A stretch of 64,000 nt of DNA from Mycolicibacter heraklionensis (GTDB taxonomy: Bacteria > Actinomycetota > Actinomycetes > Mycobacteriales > Mycobacteriaceae): assembly GCF_019645815.1 (NCBI RefSeq), contig NZ_CP080997.1, forward strand, positions 3,290,880-3,354,879, read 5' to 3'. The notes below the pieces were generated by a model. That model searched no databases, was not told the origin of the DNA, and saw only the letters and a list, made by a program, of their open reading frames with translations. The first letter of the stretch is position 1. Each line of letters opens with the position of its first letter. A program made the translations under genes and the position numbers. This document shows, one piece after another, positions 31,479 to 40,804 of the stretch.

Positions 31479-32218
31479 TGTGCCGCCTGCCAATCGAGCA
31501 GACGGGTGGTGGCCAGGGTCGCGTCGTCGCCGGTGACCAGGCCGGTGTCGCCGACCTTGGTGCCGAAGTAGACCGCAGCCGGGTCGACGACGATCGGCAG
31601 GCTCTCACCCCGATGCGCCAGCACCAGGGCGGCCAGTTCGCCGAAGGTCAGCTTCTGCGGGCCACCGATGTTGACGATCCCGTCGACCGGCGCGGCCTGA
31701 GCGGCGCGGGCCACTTCGGCGGCCACGTCGGCACCGGCGACCGGCTGGATCAGGCCTTCGGGCACCCGGACTTCGCCGTCGACGGTCAGCGACGCGATGA
31801 TGCCGTCGGCGAACTCGTGGAATTGGGTGGCGCGGACGATGGTGTAGGGCAGCCCGGAGTCGGCGATGATGCGTTCCTGCGCCACCTTCGCACGCATATA
31901 GCCACTGTCGGGCAGACCATCACAGTTCACGATGGACAGCACGACGTAGTGACCGACGTCAGCGGCTTCGGCCGCGGCCACCTGGTTGTTGGTGGCCTTG
32001 GTGAAGAACTCCAGCACCGGCCCGTCGGCATAGTCCGGTGAGTTGACCACGTCGACCAGCACGTCGGCACCCGACAGGGCCTCGGCCAGGCCATCTCCGG
32101 TCAGTACGTCGACACCTGTATTGCGGGCGGCGGCCACGGTCTCGTGGCCGGCGGCACGCAGCAGCTCGACGACCTTGGTGCCGATCTGCCCGCTGGCACC
32201 CATCACAGTGATCTTCAT
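31475..32218 (-). CDS. NmrA-like NAD(P)-binding protein
   Basis: A 247-residue Rossmann protein of the NmrA/atypical SDR type, starting MKITVMGASGQIGTKVVELL with the GxxGxxG cofactor motif. SGYMRAKVAQERIIADSGLP and YTIVRATQFHEFADG are typical of NmrA and quinone-reductase-like members. It could sense or reduce a small molecule. ATG 32218 follows GAGAGG at about 9 nt. Coupled to the SDR gene downstream and preceded by a LAL regulator on the same strand. Confidence 0.85.
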   Translation of the reverse strand: MKITVMGASGQIGTKVVELLRAAGHETVAAARNTGVDVLTGDGLAEALSGADVLVDVVNSPDYADGPVLEFFTKATNNQVAAAEAADVGHYVVLSIVNCDGLPDSGYMRAKVAQERIIADSGLPYTIVRATQFHEFADGIIASLTVDGEVRVPEGLIQPVAGADVAAEVARAAQAAPVDGIVNIGGPQKLTFGELAALVLAHRGESLPIVVDPAAVYFGTKVGDTGLVTGDDATLATTRLLDWQAAQ

Positions 32219-32329
32219 CTTCGACACACCCTCTCGTCCAGCACGGTTTCGATATCTCGACCTTGGCACTGCGCTGCCCGTGGGGGACCCCGGAAAGTCC
32301 GTAGTCTGCTGCGGCGAATCCGGGCCGGC

Positions 32330-35083
32330 TCACCGGCCGGCGGCGGTGTCGCGCAGCTCCCGGCGTGAGCGGATGCCCAGCTTGGCGAAGACCTTGCGCA
32401 GGTGCCACTCGACGGTGTGAGCACTGATGAACAGCTGCGCCCCGATCTCGACATTCGTCAGGCCGGCGCCGGCCAGCTCGGCGATCTGCTGCTCCTGAGG
32501 TGTCAGCGCGTCACCGCCGGCCGCGGCCCGGCCGCTGATCTTGTCCCCGATCGCATGCAGTTCGCGCCGGCTGCGTTGCGCGAAGGCCTGTGCCCCGAAG
32601 CCAGTGAACATCTCGTGGGCGGTCCGCAGCTGCGTACGCGCGTCGCCGCGCCGCTTCTCCCGTCGCAGCCATTCCCCATACACCAAGTGCGCACGAGCCA
32701 GGTCCACGGCGATCCGGGTGCGCCCCAACCGCTCGACGGCCTCGACATAGTGGTCCTCGGCGGTCGGCCCGTCGCACATCAGCGCACGCGAGCGGGCCAG
32801 CACGCCCAGCCCCCAGTCCGTTCCGCCGACGGTGGTGCGTTCCTGCAGCAGTGCCAGCGCCTCGGCGGCCAGCGATTGCTCGCCGGCCCGGGCACCGGAC
32901 TCCACCAGCTCGGCCAGATTCCACCCGTAGATGCCGAGATCTTCGTAGTCCAGCGTCGGGCGCAGCGCGTCGCACGCCGACTGGTAGCGGCCCAGGCCGT
33001 TGTACAGCACCGCGGAGGCGTAGCCGATCAGCGCGGTGATACGTCCCTCGCCGCGGGCGGCCCCGCTGCGCGCCGCGGCGGCGATCAGCGCGGTCGCCTC
33101 GGCTTCCTCGCCCGTCCAGGCCGCCAACGCCAACGCGTGGTAGCGCACCGGCGTCTGACCGGCAGCCGCGGACAGGGCGTCGGCATCGGCGATCAGCGCA
33201 CGCGCCGCCGCGAAGTCGCCCGCCTGCACGTGTACACCGGCCCGGGTCGTCAACGCGACCGGCAGCATGGCCAGCGCACCGGTGTCGGTCGCCACCCGCA
33301 CGGCGTCGTCGGCGATCCGATACCAGGACTCGTCGTCCCACAGGTCGTGCACGGCGGCTTCGTATCCGATCGGAAATGCCTGCCATGACCAGGTGCGCGG
33401 GGTGAGTGCGGCGACCGCGGCACGCAACGGCTGCAGGCCGGCCCGGCAACCGGCGCTGATGCGGGTGGTCAGCGCAAGCAACAGTAGGTCGGCCGGCCGG
33501 TTCGGGGCAGTCCGCACACCAGCTGCCAGCGCCGCCGCGGTGTGGTTGCGCACCTGCGCTCCGAACGCCCGGCCCGCATACATCGCCGCGCTGACCGCTT
33601 CCAGCAGGGTCTCTTGCGCCATCGCCGCGTCAATCGCTTCCAAACGACTTGCAGCGCTGAAGAATTGGTGAACGGAATCGAGAATGGTGGCTGCGTGGCC
33701 GCTGCCGCGGCCACGAGTGAAGGCCAACTGTGCGCGCATCCGCGCCAGCCGGGCGCGCTGCCGCTCATCGAGGGGCGCCAGCTCGGCGGTGGCCAGCAGC
33801 GCCGCCGCCGCGTCCGTTTCAGCGACCGCCCGCTTGGCTTCGGCGGCATCGAGCGCACGGGATCCGCGCTGCAGCGGGTCGGGGGTCAGCTCGGTGGCAC
33901 GAGCCAAAAACGCTGCCGCCGCGGCGGTTCCACCGCGCAACGCCGCCCGGTCAGCGGAGCGCTCCAGCTCCGCGGCGACAGATTCGTCCGGGCCGGCTGC
34001 CGCGTGGGCGCGATGCCAAGCCCGCCGGTCGGGGTCGTGTGCCGGGTCGGTGGCCTGCGCCAGGGCACGGTGGGCTTCCCGGCGGTCCTCCAGATGCGCG
34101 GCGCGGTAGATCGCCGAGCGCACCAGTGGATGGCGAAACCGCACCCGCGCGCCCACCTCGATCAGGCTGGCCTCCTCGGCCGCGTCCAGTGCCGGCGCGG
34201 CCAGGCCCAGCACGTCGGCCGCCCGCAGCAGCAGCGCCGCATCCCCCACCGGCTCAGCGGCACCCAGCAACAAGAGCCGTTGGGCGTCGTCGGGCAGCGC
34301 ACGGACCCGGGCCAGGTAGTGGCGTTCGATCTGTCCGGCCACCGGCACCACGTCCGGGCGGTAGTAGCCGCCGGCCAGTTCGGCCGCGGACAGGCCCCGC
34401 GGCAGTTCCAGCAGCGCCAGCGGGTTGCCGTGTGTCTCGGCGACGATCCGGTCGGCAACCTGGGGGTCGATCGGGCTCGGCAGCGCCGATTCCAGCACGG
34501 CGCGCGCGTCGGCCTCAGCCAGGCCGCGCAGCATCAGCTTCGGCAGCCCGGTCAGGCCGTCTACGGGTTCACGCAGTGCGCACACCAGCGCGATGGGTTC
34601 GGCCTGCAGTCGCCGGGCCACGAACCCCAGCGTCTGAGCCGAAACCCGATCGAGCCAGTGGGCGTCGTCGATCAGGCACAGGACCGGCTGCCGGGCGGCG
34701 ATCCCGGCCAGCAGCCCCAGCACCGCCAGCCCGACCAGAAATCGGTCGGGTGCCGGCCCGCTGCTCATGCCGAAGGCGATGGCCAGCGCCTCGCGCTGCG
34801 GTTCGGGCAGCCGGCCCATGCCGTTGGCCAGCGGGGCGCACAGCTGCTGCAGGCCGGCGAAAGCCAGCTCCATGTCGGACTCCACCCCGGCCGCCCGGAT
34901 CACGTGGAAGTCCGGCGCGGATTCGGCCAGGTAGTCCAGCAGAGCGGTCTTGCCGATCCCGGCCTCGCCGCGCAGGATCTGCACTTGAGCGCGGCCGGCC
35001 CGGGCGGCGGCGAGGGTGTCCCGCAGCTGGCTGCACTCGGACTCTCGTCCGGTCAGCCGCCCACCAGACGCAAAGGCCCCCAT
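32330..35083 (-). CDS. LAL/MalT-type LuxR-family ATPase regulator
   Basis: A large regulator of about 917 residues: AAA/NTPase domain with Walker A GEAGIGKT (about residues 39-46) and Walker B-like VLCLIDDAHWLD, a long helical repeat region, and a C-terminal LuxR helix-turn-helix (LTNVEIGAQLFISAHTVEWH). LAL proteins act as ligand- and ATP-dependent activators. It probably controls the two oxidoreductase genes 111 nt downstream. The start is uncertain: ATG 35083 lies inside the terminator stem of etfA, and GTG 35119 is the only other upstream option. Confidence 0.88.
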   Translation of the reverse strand: MGAFASGGRLTGRESECSQLRDTLAAARAGRAQVQILRGEAGIGKTALLDYLAESAPDFHVIRAAGVESDMELAFAGLQQLCAPLANGMGRLPEPQREALAIAFGMSSGPAPDRFLVGLAVLGLLAGIAARQPVLCLIDDAHWLDRVSAQTLGFVARRLQAEPIALVCALREPVDGLTGLPKLMLRGLAEADARAVLESALPSPIDPQVADRIVAETHGNPLALLELPRGLSAAELAGGYYRPDVVPVAGQIERHYLARVRALPDDAQRLLLLGAAEPVGDAALLLRAADVLGLAAPALDAAEEASLIEVGARVRFRHPLVRSAIYRAAHLEDRREAHRALAQATDPAHDPDRRAWHRAHAAAGPDESVAAELERSADRAALRGGTAAAAAFLARATELTPDPLQRGSRALDAAEAKRAVAETDAAAALLATAELAPLDERQRARLARMRAQLAFTRGRGSGHAATILDSVHQFFSAASRLEAIDAAMAQETLLEAVSAAMYAGRAFGAQVRNHTAAALAAGVRTAPNRPADLLLLALTTRISAGCRAGLQPLRAAVAALTPRTWSWQAFPIGYEAAVHDLWDDESWYRIADDAVRVATDTGALAMLPVALTTRAGVHVQAGDFAAARALIADADALSAAAGQTPVRYHALALAAWTGEEAEATALIAAAARSGAARGEGRITALIGYASAVLYNGLGRYQSACDALRPTLDYEDLGIYGWNLAELVESGARAGEQSLAAEALALLQERTTVGGTDWGLGVLARSRALMCDGPTAEDHYVEAVERLGRTRIAVDLARAHLVYGEWLRREKRRGDARTQLRTAHEMFTGFGAQAFAQRSRRELHAIGDKISGRAAAGGDALTPQEQQIAELAGAGLTNVEIGAQLFISAHTVEWHLRKVFAKLGIRSRRELRDTAAGR

Positions 35084-35106
35084 TTCGAGTCCGAAATGGG
35101 GGCTTT
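35073..35106 (-). terminator. Terminator of etfBA
   Basis: A 15-bp stem (35073-35087 with 35092-35106, one G-T pair) closes loop AGTC, 24 nt after the etfA stop. The core CCCCCATTTCG/CGAAATGGGGG is perfect. It overlaps the proposed N-terminus of the LAL regulator gene. Confidence 0.72.
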
Positions 35107-35129
35107 CGCGTCTGCTCACGCAGAAAAAA

Positions 35130-36086
35130 TTAACCCTTGCGGGCCTTGATCGCCTCGGTCAGCTGCGGGGCGACCTTGAACAGGTCCCCGACGATGCCGA
35201 AGTCGGCGATCTCGAAGATCGGCGCTTCCTCGTCCTTGTTGACCACGACGATGGTCTTGGACGTCTGCATGCCGGCCCGGTGCTGGATCGCACCGGAGAT
35301 GCCCAGCGCGATATACAGCTGCGGCGAGACCGTCTTGCCGGTCTGACCGATCTGGAACTGGCCCGGGTAGTAGCCCGAGTCCACCGCGGCACGCGAGGCG
35401 CCGACGGCCGCACCGAGCGAGTCGGCCAGCTCCTCGACCACCGAGAAACTCTCGGCACTGCCGACACCGCGACCACCGGACACCACGATGGGGGCCTCGG
35501 TGAGCTCCGGGCGGTCACCGGCCACGGCCGGCTGACGCGAGGTGATCTTGGTGGCGTTCTCGGCTGCTGCGGGCACCTCCACGGTGACCTGCTCACCCGC
35601 ACCAGCGACCGGCGCAGGCTCAACCGCACCCGCGCGGACGGTGATGACCGGAGTCTCGCCGGTGGGCTCGGCCTCGACGGTGAACGCACCGCCGAAGATC
35701 GAGTGCACCACCTTGGCGCCCGCCTTGACCTCGACCACGTCGACCAGCAGACCGGAACCGATCCGGGCCGCCAGCCGGCCGGCCACCTCCTTGCCGTCGG
35801 CGTTGGCGGCGATCAGCACCGCAGCCGGGGCAGCCGACTCGGCCAGCCCGGCCAGCACGTCGACGGTCGGGGTGACCAGGTAGTTCTCCACCATGTCGGA
35901 CTCGGCGACGTAGATCTTGGCGGCGCCGGCCTCCTTCAGGCCGTCTACCAGCGGGGCGGCGGTGCCGGGGGCACCGACGACGACGGCAGACGGTTCGCCG
36001 AGCTCACGCGCGGCGGTGATCAGTTCGGAGCTGACCTTCTTCAGCGCTCCGTCAGCGTGCTCAACGAGCACAAGTACTTCAGCCAT
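35130..36086 (-). CDS. etfA: Electron transfer flavoprotein alpha subunit
   Basis: FAD-binding subunit of ETF, which carries electrons from acyl-CoA dehydrogenases toward the respiratory chain. The 318-residue protein starts [20 protein letters not shown]. The C-terminal FAD domain has [40 protein letters not shown] and [17 protein letters not shown]. It lies 38 nt after etfB and the pair is closed by a terminator, so it is a two-gene operon (fixA/fixB, Rv3029c/Rv3028c). Confidence 0.96.
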   Translation of the reverse strand: MAEVLVLVEHADGALKKVSSELITAARELGEPSAVVVGAPGTAAPLVDGLKEAGAAKIYVAESDMVENYLVTPTVDVLAGLAESAAPAAVLIAANADGKEVAGRLAARIGSGLLVDVVEVKAGAKVVHSIFGGAFTVEAEPTGETPVITVRAGAVEPAPVAGAGEQVTVEVPAAAENATKITSRQPAVAGDRPELTEAPIVVSGGRGVGSAESFSVVEELADSLGAAVGASRAAVDSGYYPGQFQIGQTGKTVSPQLYIALGISGAIQHRAGMQTSKTIVVVNKDEEAPIFEIADFGIVGDLFKVAPQLTEAIKARKG

Positions 36087-36124
36087 GTCTATTTCTTCCG
36101 TCTTCTTCCAGGTCCGGGGATCGC

Positions 36125-36916
36125 TTAGATGATTTTCTGGCCGACCAGGTATTCGGCGATCTTGGTGCCGCCGTCGCCTTCGTCGGTCACCTTCTCACCG
36201 GCGGTCTTCGGCGGCTTCGGGATCGAAGCGGTCACCTTGGAACCGGCGTTGGCGACACCGACCTCGTCGGCCTCGACCCCGATCTCGGCCAGGGTGAGCA
36301 CGGTGACTTCCTTCTTCTTGGCGGCCATGATGCCCTTGAAGGAGGGGAAGCGCGGCTCGTTGATCTTCTCGTTGACGCTCACCACGGCCGGCAGCGAGGC
36401 CTCCAGGGTGAACACGCCCTCGTCGGTCTCCCGCTCGCCGGTGACCTTGCCGTCCTCAACGCTGAGCTTGCGCAGGTGGGTCAGCTGCGGCAGACCCAGG
36501 TACTCGGCGATGATCGCCGGAACCGCACCGCCGACACCGTCGGTCGACTCGTTGCCGGCGATGACCAGCTCGGTGCCCTCGATGGCGCCCAGGGCGCGGG
36601 CCAGCGCCCAGCCGGTCTGGACGACGTCGGAGCCCTTCATGCCGTCGTCGAGGAGGTGCACGGCCTTGTCAGCCCCCATCGACAGCGCCTTGCGGATCGC
36701 CTCGGTGGCCCGCTCCGGGCCGGCGGTCAGCACGGTGACGGTGCCTTCGGCGCCTTCCCGCTCCCGGATCTGCAACGCCTCTTCGACGGCCCGCTCGTTG
36801 ATCTCATCGAGCACGGCGTCGGCGGCCTCACGGTCCAGCGTGAAGTCACCGTCGGTGAGCTTGCGCTCCGACCAGGTGTCTGGGACCTGTTTGATCAGGA
36901 CCACGATGTTCGTCAT
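36125..36916 (-). CDS. etfB: Electron transfer flavoprotein beta subunit
   Basis: AMP-binding subunit of ETF, 263 residues. It opens MTNIVVLIKQVPDTWSERKL and has LDEINERAVEEALQIRE, VIAGNESTDGVGGAVPAIIA, LPQLTHLRKLSV and the ETF-beta signature region VSVNEKINEPRFPSFKGIMA. ATG 36916 is the normal start; the in-frame extension to 36964 is not. It leads the etfBA operon and is divergent from the methyltransferase gene across about 197 nt, which should hold both promoters. Confidence 0.96.
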   Translation of the reverse strand: MTNIVVLIKQVPDTWSERKLTDGDFTLDREAADAVLDEINERAVEEALQIREREGAEGTVTVLTAGPERATEAIRKALSMGADKAVHLLDDGMKGSDVVQTGWALARALGAIEGTELVIAGNESTDGVGGAVPAIIAEYLGLPQLTHLRKLSVEDGKVTGERETDEGVFTLEASLPAVVSVNEKINEPRFPSFKGIMAAKKKEVTVLTLAEIGVEADEVGVANAGSKVTASIPKPPKTAGEKVTDEGDGGTKIAEYLVGQKII

Positions 36917-37113
36917 GAGTGTGGTTCGTCCTCCTCGAAGGGGTCCTGCAGCGGCGAGCCACAAGACTGGGGCAGCGATTCACGCAGCCGCACGAGAAAT
37001 GTTACTCACCGGTAACTTAGTGCGGTTCGCGTGTACAGCGTAGCGGGTCGTGATAAAGCCATGTGGGGTAGCCGGTTCGTGGACCGTGCCCTTCGCGTTA
37101 GCCTGCCTGTGCG

Positions 37114-37911
37114 ATGAAATCTACGAATGCCGCCGGAGACCCCACCGGCACGCCGCCCGGCGACAGCACGCTGACGCTGACCGGGGAGCGCACCATCCCC
37201 GGACTCGACGTCGAGAACTACTGGTTCCGGCGTCACGAGGTGGTCTACCAGCAGCTGGCGCCGCGCTGCAGCGGCCGCGAAGTCCTGGAGGCCGGCTTCG
37301 GCGAGGGCTACGGCGCCGACCTGATCGCGCGGGTCGCCCAGCGGGTGATCGGCGTCGACTACGACGACTCCGCGGTGGCCCACGTACGGGCCCGCTATCC
37401 ACGCGTCGAAGCCGTCCAGGGAAACCTCGCCGAGCTGCCGCTGCCCGACGCGGCCGTAGACGTGGTGGTCAACTTCCAAGTCATCGAGCACCTCTGGGAC
37501 CAGGGGCAGTTCATCGCCGAATGCGCCCGGGTGCTGCGGCCCGGCGGATTGCTCATGGTGTCGACTCCCAACCGGATCACCTTCTCCCCCGGTCGCGACA
37601 CTCCGATCAACCCCTTCCACACCCGCGAGCTCAACGCCGCCGAACTGACCGAGCTGCTGGTCGAGGGCGGATTCGAGATCGAGGGGGTCTACGGGGTTTT
37701 CCATGGACCGGCGCTGGCCGAGATGGATGCCCGGCACGGCGGCTCGATCATCGACGCCCAGATCGCGCGGGCGGTCGCCGATGCGCCCTGGCCGGCCGAC
37801 CTGCTGGCCGATGTCGCCGGTGTCACCTGCGACGATTTCGACATCCTGGATGCTGCGGAAAGCGACATCGACGACAGCCTGGACCTGGTGGCGATCGCGG
37901 TGCGCCGGTGA
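37114..37911 (+). CDS. SAM-dependent methyltransferase of the MGLP cluster (Rv3030-like)
   Basis: A 265-residue class I methyltransferase with the SAM motif EAGFGEGYGADLIARV, acidic end of motif II VIGVDYDDS and motif with GGLLMVSTPNRITF. It sits first in the three-gene set methyltransferase-GH57-GT4 that matches Rv3030-Rv3032, linked to 6-O-methylglucose lipopolysaccharide synthesis. It would methylate glucose in the polymer; this is inferred from the cluster. Its stop overlaps the GTG of the next gene (GTGA). Confidence 0.9.
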   Translation: MKSTNAAGDPTGTPPGDSTLTLTGERTIPGLDVENYWFRRHEVVYQQLAPRCSGREVLEAGFGEGYGADLIARVAQRVIGVDYDDSAVAHVRARYPRVEAVQGNLAELPLPDAAVDVVVNFQVIEHLWDQGQFIAECARVLRPGGLLMVSTPNRITFSPGRDTPINPFHTRELNAAELTELLVEGGFEIEGVYGVFHGPALAEMDARHGGSIIDAQIARAVADAPWPADLLADVAGVTCDDFDILDAAESDIDDSLDLVAIAVRR

Positions 37912-39443
37912 CCGAAGAATCCAACGGCTCGGTACCGGGCCTGTTCACCCTGGTGCTGCACACCCACCTGCCCTGGCTGGCGCACCACGGCCGCTGGCCC
38001 GTCGGCGAGGAGTGGCTCTACCAATCCTGGTCGGCGGCGTACCTGCCGCTGGTGCGGGTGCTGCGGACGCTGGCCGCCGAAGGCCGGCGGAACCTGCTCA
38101 CGCTCGGGGTGACACCGGTGGTCGCCGCCCAGCTCGACGACCCGTACTGTCTGGACGGGATGCACCACTGGCTGGCGAACTGGCAGCTGCGCGCTGCCCA
38201 GGCCACCACCTTGGCCGACATCCGCCCGTTCGGGCTGCACGAATGCGCCGCCGCCGAACAGGCTCTCGAGGAGTTCGCGCTGCTGTGGCGCCACGGCGCC
38301 AGCCCGCTGCTGCGGGAGCTGGTGCAGGCGCAGACGGTGGAACTGCTCGGCGGTCCGCTGGCCCACCCGTTCCAGCCCCTGCTGGCGCCACGTTTGCGCC
38401 AGTTCGCGCTGCACGAGGGACTGGCCGACGCCCGGGCGCGGCTGGCCCACACCCCCACCGGAATCTGGGCGCCGGAATGCGCCTACACGCCCGGCCTGGA
38501 AACCGAGTACGCGGCCGCCGGGATTTCGCACTTCATGGTCGACGGCCCGTCGCTGCACGGCGACACCACACTGGGCCGACCGGTCGGTGACTCCGATGTG
38601 ATCGCATTCGGCCGTGACTTGTCGGTCAGCTACCGGGTGTGGTCGCCGAAGTCGGGCTATCCGGGGCATGACGCCTACCGGGATTTCCACACCCATGACC
38701 ACCGCACCGGGTTGAAGCCGTCCCGGGTCACCGGCCGCAACGTCGCCCCCGAGCAGAAGGCGCCGTATGACCCGCAGCGCGCCGACGCCGCGATCGATGC
38801 CCACGTCGCCGATTTCGTCGAGGTGGTCCGGGGCCGCCTGCAGTCCGAGTCCGAGCGGATCGGCCGCCCCGCCCACGTGGTCGCCGCATTCGACACCGAG
38901 CTGTTCGGCCACTGGTGGTACGAGGGACCGACCTGGCTGGCCCGGGTCTTGCGGGCACTGCCGGCAGCGGGGGTTCGCGTCGGGACACTCGCGGATGCGA
39001 TCAACTCCGGCTTCGTCGGCGAGGCGGTCGAACTGCCACCCAGCTCGTGGGGCTCGGGCAAGGACTGGCGAGTGTGGTCCGGGGAGAAGGTCGCCGACCT
39101 GGTGCAGCTCAACTCCGAGGTGACCGAGACCGCCCTGGGCGCCGTCGACAAGGCCCTGGCGCAGACGGCCGCGCCATCGGGGCCCACCCCCCGTGACCGG
39201 GTCGCCGACCAGATCCTGCGCGAGGCGCTGCTGACCGTCTCCAGTGACTGGCCGTTCATGGTCAGCAAGGACTCCGCGGCCGACTACGCCCGCTACCGCG
39301 CGCAGCTGCACGCGCACGCCACCCGCGAGATCGCCGACGCACTGGCCGGCGGCCACCGAGACACGGCGCAGCGCTTGGCCGACGGCTGGAATAAGGCCGA
39401 CGGTCTGTTCGGCGCCCTCGATGCCCGTAGGCTGCCACGGTGA
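37908..39443 (+). CDS. GH57 1,4-alpha-glucan branching enzyme-like protein (Rv3031-like)
   Basis: A 511-residue GH57 protein. Candidate catalytic residues are Glu190 in GIWAPECAY and Asp329 in AAFDTELFGHWWYEG, both in the positions typical of GH57 branching enzymes. The N-terminal HTHLPWLAHHGRWPVGEEWL and the C-terminal helical region ending WNKADGLFGALDARRLPR are complete. In the MGLP pathway it would branch or process the alpha-glucan backbone. The GTG at 37908 overlaps the upstream stop. A longer frame starting at 37050 lies only in the shadow of the methyltransferase gene. Confidence 0.92.
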   Translation: MTEESNGSVPGLFTLVLHTHLPWLAHHGRWPVGEEWLYQSWSAAYLPLVRVLRTLAAEGRRNLLTLGVTPVVAAQLDDPYCLDGMHHWLANWQLRAAQATTLADIRPFGLHECAAAEQALEEFALLWRHGASPLLRELVQAQTVELLGGPLAHPFQPLLAPRLRQFALHEGLADARARLAHTPTGIWAPECAYTPGLETEYAAAGISHFMVDGPSLHGDTTLGRPVGDSDVIAFGRDLSVSYRVWSPKSGYPGHDAYRDFHTHDHRTGLKPSRVTGRNVAPEQKAPYDPQRADAAIDAHVADFVEVVRGRLQSESERIGRPAHVVAAFDTELFGHWWYEGPTWLARVLRALPAAGVRVGTLADAINSGFVGEAVELPPSSWGSGKDWRVWSGEKVADLVQLNSEVTETALGAVDKALAQTAAPSGPTPRDRVADQILREALLTVSSDWPFMVSKDSAADYARYRAQLHAHATREIADALAGGHRDTAQRLADGWNKADGLFGALDARRLPR

Positions 39444-39470
39444 CCCCCATCCAGCGGAGCCCCCTCCCGC

Positions 39471-39530
39471 GCGAGCGTGCGCAAACCCGGTGTTTGTCTC
39501 GGCGTGTCGGCCGGGGACACGCACGCTCGC
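39471..39530. repeat. Inverted repeat with two inner hairpins between GH57 and GT4 genes
   Basis: Outer arms GCGAGCGTGCG (39471-39481) and CGCACGCTCGC (39520-39530) enclose two small hairpins: CAAAC/GTTTG (39482-39496) and GTGTC/GACAC (39504-39520). This predicts a three-way junction. The left arm differs by one base from GCGAGTGTGCG at 16729-16739. It lies between two same-strand genes. Confidence 0.7.
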
Positions 39531-39549
39531 CGGAGAATGGACTCGCCGC

Positions 39550-40794
39550 GTGAAGATCCTGATGGTGTCGTGGGAATACCCGCCGGTGGTGATCGGCGGG
39601 CTGGGTCGACATGTCCATCACCTGTCGACCGCGCTGGCCTCCGCCGGGCACGACGTCGTCGTCCTGTGCCGGCGCCCCTATGGCACCGACCCGAGTACTC
39701 ACCCGTCGTCCGACGAGATCAGCGAGGGCGTGCGGGTTATCGCCGCCGCGCAGGACCCGCACGAGTTCTCCTTCGGCGAGGACATGATGGCCTGGACGCT
39801 GGCGATGGGACATTCGATGGTCCGCGCCGGACTGTCGCTGAAGATCGACGGCGGCCAGAGCGTGTGGCGCCCCGATCTGGTGCACGCCCACGACTGGCTG
39901 GTGGCGCACCCTGCCATTGCGCTCGCCGAATTCTACGATGTGCCTTTGGTTTCCACGATCCACGCCACCGAGGCGGGGCGTCACTCGGGCTGGGTGTCCG
40001 GGGCGTTGAGCCGTCAGGTGCACGCGGTGGAGTCGTGGCTGGTCCGCGAATCCGATTCGCTGATCACCTGTTCGGCCTCGATGCGAGATGAGATCACCGA
40101 CCTGTTCGGGCCCGGGCTGGCCGAAACCACCGTGATCCGCAACGGCATTGACGCCGCGCGGTGGCCGTTCGCCAGCCGGCAGCCCCGCAGCGGCCCGCCG
40201 GAGATCCTGTTCGTCGGGCGACTCGAATACGAGAAGGGCGTGCACGACATCATTGCGGCCCTGCCGCGGATCCGGCGCGCCCACCCGGGAACCACGCTGA
40301 CCATCGCCGGCGACGGCACGCAGCAGGACTGGCTGGTCGAGTGCGCCCGAAAGAACCGGGTACTCAAGGCAACCCGGTTCATCGGCCGGGTCGACCACGA
40401 CGAGCTGTTGGCACTGTTGCACCGGGCCGACGCCGCGGCGCTGCCCAGCCACTACGAACCGTTCGGCCTGGCGGCACTGGAGGCCGCTGCCGCCGGGACC
40501 CCGCTGGTGGTCGCCAACGTGGGCGGACTGGGCGAGGCGGTGATCAACGGCGAAACCGGGATGTCCTGCCCGCCGCGCGACGTACCAGCCCTGGCCGCGG
40601 CCGTCTGCCACGTGCTCGACGACCCGGCCGCAGCCCAGCGCCGCGCCGTCGCTGCCCGGGAGCGGCTCAGCTCCGACTTCGATTGGCACACCGTCGCCGA
40701 CGAGACCGCCCAGGTGTACCTGGCGGCCAAACGTCGCTTGCGAGACCCGCAGCCACGCCGGCCGATCATCGAGCACGCACTGCCGGACCGGTAG
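39550..40794 (+). CDS. GT4 glycogen synthase-like alpha-1,4-glucosyltransferase (Rv3032-like)
   Basis: A 414-residue GT4 glycosyltransferase of the same length as Rv3032, which elongates the alpha-1,4-glucan of MGLP (and contributes to glycogen). It starts VKILMVSWEYPPVVIGGLGR with the N-terminal acceptor loop and ends with PIIEHALPDR. The nucleotide-sugar region has FVGRLEYEKGVHDIIAALPR, HYEPFGLAALEAAAAGTPLV and VANVGGLGEAVINGETG. GTG 39550 is preferred. It follows the GH57 gene after 106 nt that include a dispersed repeat. Confidence 0.94.
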   Translation: MKILMVSWEYPPVVIGGLGRHVHHLSTALASAGHDVVVLCRRPYGTDPSTHPSSDEISEGVRVIAAAQDPHEFSFGEDMMAWTLAMGHSMVRAGLSLKIDGGQSVWRPDLVHAHDWLVAHPAIALAEFYDVPLVSTIHATEAGRHSGWVSGALSRQVHAVESWLVRESDSLITCSASMRDEITDLFGPGLAETTVIRNGIDAARWPFASRQPRSGPPEILFVGRLEYEKGVHDIIAALPRIRRAHPGTTLTIAGDGTQQDWLVECARKNRVLKATRFIGRVDHDELLALLHRADAAALPSHYEPFGLAALEAAAAGTPLVVANVGGLGEAVINGETGMSCPPRDVPALAAAVCHVLDDPAAAQRRAVAARERLSSDFDWHTVADETAQVYLAAKRRLRDPQPRRPIIEHALPDR

Positions 40795-40804
40795 ACCCGG
40801 CGAG

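Noticed and set aside
37050..37907. Long in-frame extension of the GH57 gene
   Set aside because: It is a different reading frame of the methyltransferase gene; the GTGA overlap gives a natural start.
39471..39530. Three-way-junction repeat as a tRNA
   Set aside because: Arm lengths, loops and missing tRNA consensus (GTTC, anticodon arm, CCA) do not fit.
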